Below, piece by piece: positions 24,697-33,187 of a DNA stretch of 64,000 nt. Each line of letters starts with the position of its first letter. Position 1 is the first letter of the stretch. A program made the position numbers and the translations under genes. The notes under the pieces were generated by a model that worked only from the letters and a program-made list of their open reading frames with translations, did no database searches and was not told the origin of the DNA. Location of the stretch: positions 930,001 to 994,000 of the forward strand of contig CAWJCL010000002.1 of the NCBI GenBank assembly GCA_963841425.1. The letters run 5' to 3'. The DNA comes from DATEOR01 sp963841425 (lineage in GTDB: Bacteria; Actinomycetota; Thermoleophilia; Gaiellales; Gaiellaceae).

Positions 24697-25516
24697 GTTC
24701 CCGGAGATCGAGGCGCTCCGCCGTGAGCTGGACGACCCGGTCCGCGCCTCCCCGGTCGCCAAGGCGGGCCCCGCGCACATCGCTACGCTCAAGACCTACG
24801 ATCCCCCGCTCTCGGCTCTCGAGGGGCGCCGCTTCGCGGGAGCGGCGCGGCGGGCGAAGAACATCCTCCTTCCGACCGAGGACGGGGACCTCGTCCTCCA
24901 CGTCCACCTGATGAGCGCAGGCAGGCTCCGCCACCTGCGCCCCGGGGACAAGCAGCCGAAGACGCCGGCCTTCAGGCTCTCCTTCGAGGACGGGAGCTCG
25001 CTCGTCCTCACAGAGGCCGGCGCGAAGAAGCGCGCCAAGGTGGGTCTCTACACCCCCGATGCGATCGAGGAAGAGCTCGCGCATCTCGGCCCGGAGGCGT
25101 ACGGCCTGGGCGCGACGCAACTCGCGGAGATCCTCGCCTCCGACTCGCGCCGGCTGCATGCATTCCTCCGCGACCAGCGGCTCATCGCCGGGATCGGCCG
25201 GGCCTGGGCGAACGAGATCTTGAACCACGCCCAGCTCTCGCCCTACGCCCTCACGACGGAGCTCTCGGACGACGAGGTGCAGCGACTGAGCGATGCCGTT
25301 CAGGAGGAGCTTGCGCGCGGCCTCGAGCTCCGCGAGCGGGGCGCCTCCGACAAGAAGGCCCACCGCGTGCACAATCGCCTCGGCGAGCCGTGCCCGCGGT
25401 GCGGCACCCCGCTTGCGCGCGTCGACTTCGACGAGCACACGATCTACTACTGCCCGAGCTGCCAGACCGACGGGCGGATCCTCAAGGACCGCCGCCTCTC
25501 GCGCCTGCTGCGCTAG
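24689..25516 (+). CDS. Fpg/Nei-family DNA glycosylase
   Basis: Base-excision repair enzyme, 275 residues. It begins MPEFPEIEALR, giving the catalytic Pro2 and Glu3 after Met removal. A helix-two-turn-helix region (residues about 150-200) and a C-terminal zinc finger CPRCGTP...YYCPSCQTDGR (CxxC...CxxC) are present. The usual catalytic Lys region is KRAKVGLY-like. I cannot separate Fpg (8-oxoG) from Nei (oxidised pyrimidine) by eye; the finger ends DGRILKDRRLS rather than the standard GR-TxxCP arrangement. Confidence 0.92.
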   Translation: MPEFPEIEALRRELDDPVRASPVAKAGPAHIATLKTYDPPLSALEGRRFAGAARRAKNILLPTEDGDLVLHVHLMSAGRLRHLRPGDKQPKTPAFRLSFEDGSSLVLTEAGAKKRAKVGLYTPDAIEEELAHLGPEAYGLGATQLAEILASDSRRLHAFLRDQRLIAGIGRAWANEILNHAQLSPYALTTELSDDEVQRLSDAVQEELARGLELRERGASDKKAHRVHNRLGEPCPRCGTPLARVDFDEHTIYYCPSCQTDGRILKDRRLSRLLR

Positions 25517-25574
25517 CGACTCTGGGCGGCCGGCCGTCCGGGCAGAGCCCGGCCATTGCCCGCCTGAACCACGC

Positions 25575-26930
25575 TCAGAGCCGCTCGGCGCGGACGGCTT
25601 GGCGGAGAGCGTCGACGACTTGCGGGTCGAACTGCGTGCCCGCGTTTCGCTCCACCTCGGCGAGCGCCTCGGCGGCAAGGAGCGCCGCACGGTACGGGCG
25701 GTCGGTGGTCATCGCGTTGTACGCGTCGCAGCAACAGACGATGCGCGCCACGAGCGGGATGTCCTCGCCGGCGAGCCCGTCCGGATAGCCCTGGCCGTCC
25801 CAGCGCTCGTGACAGGAGCGGACGAGCCTGCCGACCGCGCCGAGAAGCCCGCCGACGCGCTCCAGCATCCGCTCGCCCTCGATCGTGTGCGTGTTGATGA
25901 CCGCGCGCTCTTCCGCGGTGAGCGCGGCGGGCTTGTTGATGATCTCGGCCGGGATCCGGATCTTGCCCACGTCGTGGAGGAGCGCCGTCAGCTCCGCGCT
26001 TCGCCGCTGACGGGAGGAGAGGCCGAGACGGTCGGCCACGGCAAGGGTCAGCGACACGACCTCCCGGGAGTGGTTGCCGGTGTACTCGTCGTCAGCCTCG
26101 ATGACGTCTCCGAGGAGAAAGGCGGTGCCGCGATAGGCATGGCCGAGCTCGAGGGCGTGGTCGATCCGCCGCCTGCGCTCCTGGGCGAGGAAGGCGAGAA
26201 GCGCGAGGAGCGGCAGGACGACGAGGAGGGCGAGGGGCTGCTCCTCCGCCACGATCGCCGTCAGGAGGGCGATCGGCGTGAGGGTGAGGTCGACGCCGTA
26301 GACCCAGGCCATCAGGCGCACGTGCGCTTTCGGGGCGATGCCGAAGGCGACCCAGGCGCGCGCCGCCGAGCCCAGGAAGTCGAAGGCGAACTGGGCGAGC
26401 ACCGCGGCGAGGAGGGCGGGCCAGGCCGACCAGGCCGCGTCGGGCTCCCCGGCGAGCGCGATGACGAGGGCGCCGCCGACGGCATTCCAGGAGCTCGCGA
26501 CCACGACGAGCGCGCGCTCCGGGTGCTCCTGCCGTTTCAGATAGGTGCCCGCGTTCCCGAGCAGAAGGCCGATGGCGACGCAGAGCGGCACCATCGCGGG
26601 CGGCAACAGGAAGAGCATCGGGACGAAGACGAGCTGCGTCGGGATCGCCGAGCCGATTCCGACCTCGAACTCGACCTTGGAGGCGAGCGCGTACCCGGCG
26701 ACGAGGAGGGCGAGGACCGCGACCGAGGGATGGCGTTCCCCGGGAAACGCGAGCTGGAGAGCCGCGCACGCGGCGAGGAAGGAGAGCGCACTCGCGCTCG
26801 TTACGCGCGAGTCCCTGCGCTCGAGCGGCGCAGCGGCACGCGCGCGGCGCTCTTCGATCAGCGCGTCGCCGTCTTGACCGTCTTCCGTGACCGGACGGGG
26901 CGCCGGCAGCCGGGCGGGCTCGGTGCTCAT
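25575..26930 (-). CDS. Membrane HD-GYP domain protein (predicted cyclic-di-GMP phosphodiesterase)
   Basis: 451 residues. Residues about 35-235 form 6-8 membrane helices, a MASE-like sensory module. The C-terminal HD-GYP domain shows ADDEYTGNHSREVVSLTLAV, the HD motif LLHDVGKIRIP (near 316), TIEGERML, and the GYP motif CHERWDGQGYPDGLAGEDIP; the usual HHERWDG has Cys instead of the first His. It likely hydrolyses c-di-GMP. Its sigma-28-type promoter, 8 bp before the ATG, places it with the pilus genes and suggests control of pilus motility through c-di-GMP. Confidence 0.9.
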   Translation of the reverse strand: MSTEPARLPAPRPVTEDGQDGDALIEERRARAAAPLERRDSRVTSASALSFLAACAALQLAFPGERHPSVAVLALLVAGYALASKVEFEVGIGSAIPTQLVFVPMLFLLPPAMVPLCVAIGLLLGNAGTYLKRQEHPERALVVVASSWNAVGGALVIALAGEPDAAWSAWPALLAAVLAQFAFDFLGSAARAWVAFGIAPKAHVRLMAWVYGVDLTLTPIALLTAIVAEEQPLALLVVLPLLALLAFLAQERRRRIDHALELGHAYRGTAFLLGDVIEADDEYTGNHSREVVSLTLAVADRLGLSSRQRRSAELTALLHDVGKIRIPAEIINKPAALTAEERAVINTHTIEGERMLERVGGLLGAVGRLVRSCHERWDGQGYPDGLAGEDIPLVARIVCCCDAYNAMTTDRPYRAALLAAEALAEVERNAGTQFDPQVVDALRQAVRAERL

Positions 26931-26938
26931 CCAGAGCG

Positions 26939-26966
26939 GTATCGGCGGGCCGAACGCTCGTCTTGA
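26939..26966 (-). promoter_or_regulatory. Sigma-28/WhiG-type promoter of the HD-GYP gene
   Basis: TCAA-N16-GCCGATAC on the minus strand. The -10 ends 8 bp before the ATG at 26930. Confidence 0.7.
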
Positions 26967-27058
26967 CGAGCGGCGCCACGATCACTCCTCGGAGGGATGG
27001 AGCAAGCCCTGAATCGCGACCAGAGTGCGACGAAAGCGGCTGAGGAGAGGATCGCGGC

Positions 27059-27664
27059 ATGAGGCGTTTCGGAGCGGCATTTGCTCTGGTCATCGGATTG
27101 GCCACGGCGGCGGCCGCACCGGCAGGCGCGGCCGTGCTCAACGGCTGTCCCGACCAGAGCATGGGCAGGCCGTTCCTGCGCTGGCTCGACCCGATCACCT
27201 ACACGCTCGCGCCGAACGGCGGTCTCGAGAAGGGCTCGGAGGGCTGGCAGCTCCGCGGTGGAGCTGTCGTCGTGGCCGGCAACGAGTCGTTCGCGCTCAG
27301 CGGCCCTGGGAAATCGTCCCTCTACCTCCCGAGCGGAAGCTCCGCGACGAGCCCTGCGATGTGCGTCGAGACGCTCGACGTCTTCGCCCGCTACGTGGCG
27401 AAAAACCGGGGGCTCATCGGGCTTTCGAACCTCAAGGTCGACGCGATCGTACGCGACTCGGCTGGTCACACATTCACCCTTCCGGCGGGAGTGAACATCG
27501 GCGGCTCGAGTTGGGCACCGTCGCTCCCCGCCGTCGCGCTGCTCGACGTCCTCGCGCTCCTGAACGACGGGCGGGTGACGGTCTCGTTCCGCTTCACGCC
27601 CATCGGCCTCGGTGCAAAGTGGCAAATCGACGACCTCTACGTCGATCCGCTCAAGATGGGCTAA
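27059..27664 (+). CDS. Secreted protein of unknown function
   Basis: 201 residues with a clear signal peptide (cleavage near AGAA|VLNGC). The mature part looks like a beta-sandwich: GSEGWQLRGGAVVVAGNESF, SLYLPSGSSATSPAMCVETL, VNIGGSSW, RVTVSFRFTPIGLGAKWQID, ending in DDLYVDPLKMG. Two Cys are present in the mature protein. This resembles carbohydrate-binding or concanavalin-like domains, but no catalytic motif is visible. It is transcribed alone. Confidence 0.8.
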   Translation: MRRFGAAFALVIGLATAAAAPAGAAVLNGCPDQSMGRPFLRWLDPITYTLAPNGGLEKGSEGWQLRGGAVVVAGNESFALSGPGKSSLYLPSGSSATSPAMCVETLDVFARYVAKNRGLIGLSNLKVDAIVRDSAGHTFTLPAGVNIGGSSWAPSLPAVALLDVLALLNDGRVTVSFRFTPIGLGAKWQIDDLYVDPLKMG

Positions 27665-27680
27665 GCGCTAAGAGCCCGTC

Positions 27681-28259
27681 TCAGCCCGAAAACTGGATCA
27701 GCAAGCGCTCCTCCTCGGCGGTCACCGCGACGCCGATCGCCCTCAGGTGCTCGACTGCCGCGACCGCGCCGAGCTCCCTGAGCTCCGCGCCGGTCACGAC
27801 CCCGGCGGCGTTCGGGAGGAGCGGTGAGATCTCGAGGTCCGGGCCGCGGACGACGAGGGTGACCGAGTCGATTCCCCCGTGGCGCGAGGCGGCCTTGACG
27901 AGGCGGGAGAGAGCGCGGCTCGTCGCATCCGGGTCGACCTGCACCGCTGCGCCTTCGCCGCTCACGGCCACGCGCTCGCCGAGCTCCGCGCAGGCATCCC
28001 GGGCGAGCTCGAGCGAGTTCGCCTCGGTCAGCGCGGGCGAGTAGCGTCCGCGCTCGATGCGGGTTACGAGGGAGAGCTCGTCCACGAGGTCACGAAGCTG
28101 GGCCGATGCAGCCTCGATCATCTCGACGTAGCGCGCCGCCGGCTCCTCCAGGTCCGTCTTGGCGAGGGTCTTGGCGAAGCCGTACACCGTCGCGAGCGGC
28201 GTCGAGAGGTCATGGGCGCCGATGGAGACGATTTGCGCGAAGCGTTCTTCGTCGGCCAT
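27681..28259 (-). CDS. Degenerate histidine-kinase-like protein (DHp domain kept, ATPase domain decayed)
   Basis: 192 residues. The N-terminal half is a HisKA-type dimerisation domain with the H-box SIGAHDLSTPLATVYGFAKT, keeping the phospho-accepting His. The C-terminal half aligns in length with a HATPase domain but lacks the N-box Asn, DxGxG and GxGL motifs. There is no sensor, HAMP or receiver domain. It may be a phosphotransfer or scaffold protein, like Spo0B/ChpT types. ATG 28259 is chosen for the GGGGGGA ribosome site. It lies divergent from folE2. Confidence 0.75.
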   Translation of the reverse strand: MADEERFAQIVSIGAHDLSTPLATVYGFAKTLAKTDLEEPAARYVEMIEAASAQLRDLVDELSLVTRIERGRYSPALTEANSLELARDACAELGERVAVSGEGAAVQVDPDATSRALSRLVKAASRHGGIDSVTLVVRGPDLEISPLLPNAAGVVTGAELRELGAVAAVEHLRAIGVAVTAEEERLLIQFSG

Positions 28260-28283
28260 TTCCCCCCTTGGTACGGTTGGCAC

Positions 28284-29267
28284 GTGCAGCAGGAGAGACT
28301 AACCGCCGGAGCCGATCTCCAGGCTTCCCAGCCCGAGGTCCGCATCGGCCTCTCCCGCGCCGGGGTGACCGGCGTGCAGAAGGCCGTGCGCCTGCAGCAC
28401 GACGGTCGCGACGCGCTCGTCTCGGCCGAGATCGACTGCTTCGTCGACCTCGACCCCGCCCAGAAGGGCGTGCACATGTCGCGTTTCCCGGAGGTCTTCG
28501 AGGAGGCGATCGACGAGGTCGTGATCGACGAGAAGCTCCTCGTCGAGAATCTCGCCGAGCACATCGCGCGCTCGATCGTCGAGCGCCAGCAGGCGCTTCG
28601 CGCCGAGGTGAAGGTCGCGGCGCGCTATCCCATCGAGCGCCTCACGCCCGTGACCGCGCTTCGCACGCAGGAGCTCGTGACGCTGATCGGGATCGCGGCC
28701 GCCTCCCGCGTGGCGACGCGGCGGGTGGTCGGAGTCGAGGCGACGGGGATCAACGCGTGCCCCTGCGCGCAGGGGCTCGTCCGCACGGAGGCCGCCGACC
28801 GGCTCGCCGAGGCCGGCTTCCAGGAGGGAGACGTCGAGCGCATCCTCGAGCTCGTACCGCTCGCGACGCACAACCAGCGCGGCCGCGGAACGCTCTTCCT
28901 CGGAACCAAGGAGCGCCTGAATGCCGAGGATCTCGTCGACATCGTCGAGCGTTCGATGAGCTCGCCCATCTACGAGCTCCTCAAGCGCCCGGACGAGCTC
29001 TTCGTCGTCGAGCACGCCCACCTGACGCCGCGGTTCGTGGAGGACTCGGTGCGCCTCATGGTCAAGGGGGCGCTCGACGGCTACGCCGGCCTCGCGGATG
29101 ACGACTTCGTGCTCGCCCGCCAGGTGAACTTCGAGACGATCCACAACCACGACGTCCTCGCCGAGCGGTTCGGGACGGTCGGGGAGCTGCGCGGCGAGCT
29201 TCGGAGCGGCGAGCATTCGCTCGCCCACACCGAGCTCAGGGACTGGCTGCGGCATTTCGTCCGGTGA
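28284..29267 (+). CDS. folE2: GTP cyclohydrolase FolE2
   Basis: Type IB GTP cyclohydrolase making dihydroneopterin triphosphate for folate/pterin synthesis. Family motifs are VGLSRAGVTGV-like IGLSRAGVTGVQKAV, the Cys site ATGINACPCAQGLVR (near 158), and the C-terminal DDFVLARQVNFETIHNHDV. FolE2 can work with metals other than zinc and often replaces FolE when zinc is short. The start is GTG 28284; 327 residues is slightly long for the family. ThyX and a pteridine-reductase-like SDR occur nearby but not in the same operon. Confidence 0.95.
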   Translation: MQQERLTAGADLQASQPEVRIGLSRAGVTGVQKAVRLQHDGRDALVSAEIDCFVDLDPAQKGVHMSRFPEVFEEAIDEVVIDEKLLVENLAEHIARSIVERQQALRAEVKVAARYPIERLTPVTALRTQELVTLIGIAAASRVATRRVVGVEATGINACPCAQGLVRTEAADRLAEAGFQEGDVERILELVPLATHNQRGRGTLFLGTKERLNAEDLVDIVERSMSSPIYELLKRPDELFVVEHAHLTPRFVEDSVRLMVKGALDGYAGLADDDFVLARQVNFETIHNHDVLAERFGTVGELRGELRSGEHSLAHTELRDWLRHFVR

Positions 29268-29378
29268 CCAGCGCCCGCGCTCTGGCGCGCGAAAGGCGAG
29301 CCAGGCAAAGGTGCAGTCAGACACCGTGCTGGTTGCACGGGGTCGAACGAGCCGCGCCTGGCGACGGCTTGCAGCCGC

Positions 29379-30020
29379 TCAGAGCGCTGGTGGTGGGTTG
29401 CCGGGCGAGATGCTAGGTCGCCTAGGGCCGCGCAGGCGCATCTTCGACTCCTTACCGCGGGCGAGCCGCGCGATGTTTCCGCGGTGCAGGAGCACGATCG
29501 CGAGCGCGCCGCCGGTCGTGAAGGCGAAGACCGGCCAGGACGCGTCGAAGAGGAGTGCGAAGAGCGGCAGCGTCGCCGCTGCGATCATCGACGCGAGGGA
29601 TGCGTAGCGCGTCACGAGGAAGACCGCGATCCAGACCGCCGCTGCCGACAGCGTGGCGAGCGGCGCGACCGCGAGGCCGACTCCCCCCGTCGTGGCGACG
29701 ATCTTCCCGCCGCGCTGGAAGCCCATGAAGAGCGGGCGCCAGTGGCCCGCCATCGCCGCGCAGCCGGCGAGGACAGCAATGAGGTCATTCCCGAGCCAGC
29801 GACCGAGCAGCGCGGCGACCGCGCCCTTGGCGATGTCGAGCACCGCGACGCCAACCCCGAGCTTGAAGCCCAGTGTCCGCCAGACATTCGTCGCGCCGGT
29901 GTTCCCGCTCCCGAGCGTACGGATGTCCACACCCGCGAAGACCCGCGGCAACCAGTACCCCCACGGCATCGAGCCGAGGACGTACCCGACCGGGATTAGG
30001 AGTAGTGCCTCTTCCAGCAA
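29379..30020 (-). CDS. plsY: Glycerol-3-phosphate acyltransferase PlsY
   Basis: Membrane acyltransferase that uses acyl phosphate to start phospholipid synthesis. The 213 residues have the motifs LGSMPWGYWL, RTLGSGNTGATNVWR (substrate loop), GHWRPLFMGFQRGGKIVAT (glycine-rich loop) and five membrane helices. The C-terminal tail RLRGPRRPSISPGNPPPAL extends slightly past the usual end. Confidence 0.95.
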   Translation of the reverse strand: MLEEALLLIPVGYVLGSMPWGYWLPRVFAGVDIRTLGSGNTGATNVWRTLGFKLGVGVAVLDIAKGAVAALLGRWLGNDLIAVLAGCAAMAGHWRPLFMGFQRGGKIVATTGGVGLAVAPLATLSAAAVWIAVFLVTRYASLASMIAAATLPLFALLFDASWPVFAFTTGGALAIVLLHRGNIARLARGKESKMRLRGPRRPSISPGNPPPAL

Positions 30021-30036
30021 TAGTCAGTGCATTTCT

Positions 30037-30065
30037 GACGGCGCCCGGAACCGCCGGGCGGCGTC
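30037..30065 (-). terminator. GC-rich hairpin between the SOD gene and plsY
   Basis: A stem of 11 pairs with one mismatch (GACG-CGCCCGG and its complement) and a 5-base loop. It is 105 bp past the SOD stop and 17 bp before the plsY start, with no clear U-tract. No gene is seen in 30021-30170. Confidence 0.45.
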
Positions 30066-30170
30066 CTCAGTCGCGCCAAGATGTCTATATTGACGCTCCC
30101 TGCGTCCTTGCCCGGCGGCCCCGGTCACCCGCCAGAAACACGAGACCATCACTGGAAGAAACACAGTCAC

Positions 30171-30791
30171 TCAGGTCTGGATCTGGTACTTCGACACCCA
30201 GCTCGCGATGACGTCCCAGTCGAGGTTCGCGAAGAACGAGTCGATGTAGGACGCCCTGTCGGTCTGGTAGTCGAGGAAGTAGGCATGCTCGTAGACGTCG
30301 AGCGCGACGAGCGGCGTCGCATTCCACACCGGAAACGTGTTCTGCGCGTCCCCGATGTAGTTGAAGAGCCGCTGCTCGTCCCAGTCGTAGGCCGTCCAGG
30401 CCCATCCGCGGCCGCCCATGCCGGTCGCCTTCAGGTCGGTGCGCCACGCCTCGACGGAGCCGAAGTCGCGCTCGATCAGCGACGCGATCGGGCCCGTCGG
30501 GTCGCCGCCGCCCCCGCCGAGGTGCTCGAAGTAGATCTCGTGGTTCTTGACGCCGCCGATCGCGAACGTGAGGTCGATCTTGAGCGCGCGCACCTCCGAG
30601 TAGACCTGGTTCGCGGCTGAGAGGTCGACCTCGGCGAGCTTCGCCAGGATCTCGTTCCTCTTCGCCACGTACCCCTGATAGAGCTTGTAGTGCGCTTCGA
30701 CGGAAGCCCTGGAGATGCCGTCCATCTCGAGAAGCTCCGGCTTGAGCTCCCGGGCCGCGATCTCCTCGTGGTTTTGGGCCAGTGTCGCCAT
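30171..30791 (-). CDS. Fe/Mn superoxide dismutase family protein (divergent)
   Basis: 206 residues of the iron/manganese SOD family. The four metal ligands can be placed: His in EAHYKLYQGYV, His in GGVKNHEIYFEHL, and Asp and His in DVYEHAYFLDYQ. The N-terminal helix differs clearly from the canonical SOD at 44123 (no HHSKHH motif) and residues after the second His form a Gly run (LGGGGGDP). It belongs to a divergent branch seen in actinobacteria and may be secreted or cytoplasmic; no signal peptide is visible. Confidence 0.88.
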   Translation of the reverse strand: MATLAQNHEEIAARELKPELLEMDGISRASVEAHYKLYQGYVAKRNEILAKLAEVDLSAANQVYSEVRALKIDLTFAIGGVKNHEIYFEHLGGGGGDPTGPIASLIERDFGSVEAWRTDLKATGMGGRGWAWTAYDWDEQRLFNYIGDAQNTFPVWNATPLVALDVYEHAYFLDYQTDRASYIDSFFANLDWDVIASWVSKYQIQT

Positions 30792-30846
30792 GGGTCTCCC
30801 TTCGCGTCTCCTTCGGGCGGTCGAACGAGATCGTATCTTTCCCCAT

Positions 30847-31503
30847 GTGACGGAAAGCGAGCGAGCGGCGCTGGTCACCGGCGGCACGGGCCGCATCGGC
30901 GGTGCAATCGCGGCGCGCCTCGAGGCGGAGGGGTTCGCCGTCCTTGCGGCGGGCCGGCGCGATGGCGACATCACGCGACCGGACGAGGCCCATGCGCTCG
31001 TCGAGCGCGCGGCGCGGGAGCTCGGTGGTCTCGACCTCCTCGTCAACGCGGCCTCGGACGGGTTCGAGCCACGGCCGGTCGTAGAAGTCTCCGAGGCCGA
31101 CTGGGATGCCGCGCTCGACTCGACGGCGAAGGGCACCTTCTTCGTCACCCAGGCGGCCGCCCCACACCTTCGCGCTTCGAGCCTCGGGCTCGTCGTCGTG
31201 ATCGAGGACGTCGGCGCCTACAAGCCCTGGCCCGCCTTCGGCCCCCACTGCGCGGCGAAGGCGGCGCAGGCGATGCTGACGCGCATCTTCGCGCGCGCGC
31301 TCGCTCCAGACGTCCGCGTCTGCGGGATCGCGCCCGGGCCGGTCGCCGTCGAGCCGGGGCAGGAGGAGCGGCGCGCCGCCGAGACGCTGCTCGGGCGAAT
31401 CGGCTCTCCGGAGGACATCGCGGGGGCGGTCGCCTATCTCGTCGGCGCCGGGTTCGTGACGGGCTCGACGCTCTTCGTCGACGGCGGCCGCTCCCTGACC
31501 TGA
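30847..31503 (+). CDS. Short-chain dehydrogenase/reductase, pteridine-reductase-like, with altered active site
   Basis: 218 residues with a Rossmann fold: TGGTGRIGGAIA at the N-terminus (the Arg fits NADPH preference, as in FolM/PTR1), NAAS motif LVNAASDGF, and the C-terminal FVDGGRS. The catalytic YxxxK is HCAAK (His134, Lys138), so the Tyr is replaced by His. The region VIEDVGAYKPW resembles the DIHAxRPLxG strand of pteridine reductases. Start is GTG 30847, overlapping ATG 30845 in another frame. Substrate unknown; the Tyr loss may change or remove activity. Confidence 0.85.
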   Translation: MTESERAALVTGGTGRIGGAIAARLEAEGFAVLAAGRRDGDITRPDEAHALVERAARELGGLDLLVNAASDGFEPRPVVEVSEADWDAALDSTAKGTFFVTQAAAPHLRASSLGLVVVIEDVGAYKPWPAFGPHCAAKAAQAMLTRIFARALAPDVRVCGIAPGPVAVEPGQEERRAAETLLGRIGSPEDIAGAVAYLVGAGFVTGSTLFVDGGRSLT

Positions 31504-31506
31504 TCC

Positions 31507-31533
31507 TCAAGCATCGCCGGCGGCAGCCGATAT
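31507..31533 (+). promoter_or_regulatory. Sigma-28/WhiG-type promoter of the CS/Hsp20-like gene
   Basis: TCAA-N15-GCCGATAT, with spacing 15 rather than 16. The -10 ends 7 bp before the ATG at 31541. Confidence 0.6.
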
Positions 31534-31540
31534 CCCGCCC

Positions 31541-31837
31541 ATGAACCCGAGGCAATCGCTCGACCCGTCGTTCATGGCCGAGCCCGAGGTCACGACCGAG
31601 CCGGACGGGACGATCGTCTTCTCCCTCGAGGTTCCGGGCCTCGTCGAGGACTCGATCGCCGTGGAGCAGGAGGCCGAAGGAAGGTACAGGGCGAGGGCGG
31701 ACGCATCCGAGGTCTTCGAGCACCCGAATGTGCCGGCCCAGTTCGCGTTCGAGTTTCTCCTGCCGGCCGAGGCCGCCGGGGACTCGACGTGGTCGTACAC
31801 GGACGACGTCCTCCGCATCGCCGTTCGCCCGCGCTGA
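31541..31837 (+). CDS. Small CS/Hsp20-like beta-sandwich protein
   Basis: 98 residues. TIVFSLEVPGLVEDSIAVEQ, then a charged strand and VLRIAVRPR at the end, follow the pattern of alpha-crystallin/CS domains (a strand with VPG, and an I-x-V-like C-terminal IAV). It lacks the long N-terminal arm of true small heat-shock proteins. The call is tentative. An alternative start is Met12 (MAEPEV), but the promoter position favours ATG 31541. Confidence 0.6.
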   Translation: MNPRQSLDPSFMAEPEVTTEPDGTIVFSLEVPGLVEDSIAVEQEAEGRYRARADASEVFEHPNVPAQFAFEFLLPAEAAGDSTWSYTDDVLRIAVRPR

Positions 31838-31883
31838 CGTCGGGCGAATCCGTCCCGGCTTTACATCCGTATCCACTGGCGGT

Positions 31884-32438
31884 ATGCCTGCGGCAATGGC
31901 GACAGCCGAGAGCGACAGCCGGCTCATCGAGCGCGTCGGGCGCGGTGACCGCGAAGCGTTCGAGCAGCTCTACAAGCGCTTCGCGCGACCGGTGCTCGCG
32001 ATGGCGCTCAGACAGCTCGGGGACAACGGCCGCGCCGAGGACGCAGCCCAGGAGACCTTCGCGGCCGTCTGGCGCTCGGCGAAGAGCTACAAGGCGGAGC
32101 GCGGGACCGCCTCGGCCTGGCTCTTTGCCGTCGCGCGCCACGCGATCATCGACCGGGCGCGGCAGAAGCGCGAGAACGCGGCAGAGGCTCCGGACGAGGC
32201 CGACGTTCGGGCCGGCCCTGCCGAGCGGGCCGAGGAGTCCTGGCTCACGTGGCGCGTGCACTCCGCGCTCGAGCACCTGCCCGAGCGCGAGCGAGTCGTC
32301 ATCGAGCTCGCCTACTGGAGCGGTCTCTCCCAGACCGAGATCGCGAGCTACCTGGACGTGCCGCTCGGGACCGTCAAGACACGGACGCGGACCGGCCTCG
32401 CTCGCCTGGCCGGCCTGCTCGAGGAGGTGAGGGCATGA
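31884..32438 (+). CDS. ECF-family RNA polymerase sigma factor
   Basis: 184 residues with region 2 (FEQLYKRFARPVLAMALRQ, AEDAAQETFAAVWRSAKSYK, ASAWLFAVARHAIIDRAR) and region 4 (LPERERVVIELAYWSGLSQT, EIASYLDVPLGTVKTRTRTG). This is the SigK-like ECF type. Its stop overlaps the start of the anti-sigma gene (ATGA). A second in-frame ATG lies at 31896. Confidence 0.93.
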   Translation: MPAAMATAESDSRLIERVGRGDREAFEQLYKRFARPVLAMALRQLGDNGRAEDAAQETFAAVWRSAKSYKAERGTASAWLFAVARHAIIDRARQKRENAAEAPDEADVRAGPAERAEESWLTWRVHSALEHLPERERVVIELAYWSGLSQTEIASYLDVPLGTVKTRTRTGLARLAGLLEEVRA

Positions 32439-33022
32439 GCGACACGCCGGACTTCCGCGAGCTCGTGAGCGGCGACCTCACGCCCGAGGAGGAGCTCGAG
32501 CTCGCCCGGGTGGACAGCCTGCTCCGCTCGGTGCCCGGGCCGGCGAGCGAGGTTCCCGGCTCCCTCACCCAGGCGGTCGAGCGCATCGGCACGACCACGC
32601 CGATCTGGACGCGCCGGCGGGTCTTCGCGGCAGTCGCGCTCGCCGCCACCCTCGCGGCGCTCTTCTTCGGCGCCGGCCGCTGGCTCGACCGGGGGTTCGA
32701 CACACGTGCGTCCGTTCAGATGACACCGGGGAGAAGCGCGCCCGCTGCCTCGGCGAAGATCGAGCTCGGCCAGCGAGACGAGGCGACCGGCAACTGGAAG
32801 ATGCGCCTCGTCGTCGACGGGCTCCCCCACCTCGACGGCAACGACTACTACGTCCTCTGGCTGGCCAAGAACGGTGAGTATGCGGGCGCGTGCGGAACGT
32901 TCAACGTCAACGGCCGCACGACTGTGGACCTGACCGCGAGCTACGACCTCTCCGAGTACGACGCGTGGGTCATCACCCGCGCGGGGTCGGACTCGCCCTG
33001 GCTGCTCTCCGCCAAGACCTAG
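32435..33022 (+). CDS. RskA-type anti-sigma factor
   Basis: 195 residues: a cytoplasmic N-terminus with acidic helices (LVSGDLTPEEELELARVDSL), one membrane helix (about 67-88) and an extracytoplasmic domain of about 100 residues with YYVLWLAKNGEYAGACGTFN, typical of RskA anti-sigma-K factors. It presumably holds the adjacent sigma at the membrane until cleaved by site-1/site-2 proteases. The N-terminal zinc HC motif is absent. Confidence 0.88.
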   Translation: MSDTPDFRELVSGDLTPEEELELARVDSLLRSVPGPASEVPGSLTQAVERIGTTTPIWTRRRVFAAVALAATLAALFFGAGRWLDRGFDTRASVQMTPGRSAPAASAKIELGQRDEATGNWKMRLVVDGLPHLDGNDYYVLWLAKNGEYAGACGTFNVNGRTTVDLTASYDLSEYDAWVITRAGSDSPWLLSAKT

Positions 33023-33148
33023 GTTTCCTGGGCGTCCTGGGACGACGCTCGCAAAGGAGGCAAGCGAGCAGGCCCGAGACAGTACGTGGTGCGGCGAGGG
33101 ACTGCGAGCGCAGCATCCTGCCGCGAGTCCTTTAAGACGCGAAGCGTT

Positions 33149-33187
33149 GGGCTTTGCCCGGCGAAAGCCGCCGCCGCCCAGGCGGCT
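33149..33187 (-). repeat. Dispersed 3' repeat, copy 1 (GGGCTTTGCC(C)CGGCGAAAGCC type)
   Basis: About 39 bp shared with 52952-52991. Each copy ends at the stop codon of a minus-strand gene, here thyX. GGCTTT and AAAGCC can pair as a small hairpin. Confidence 0.65.
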
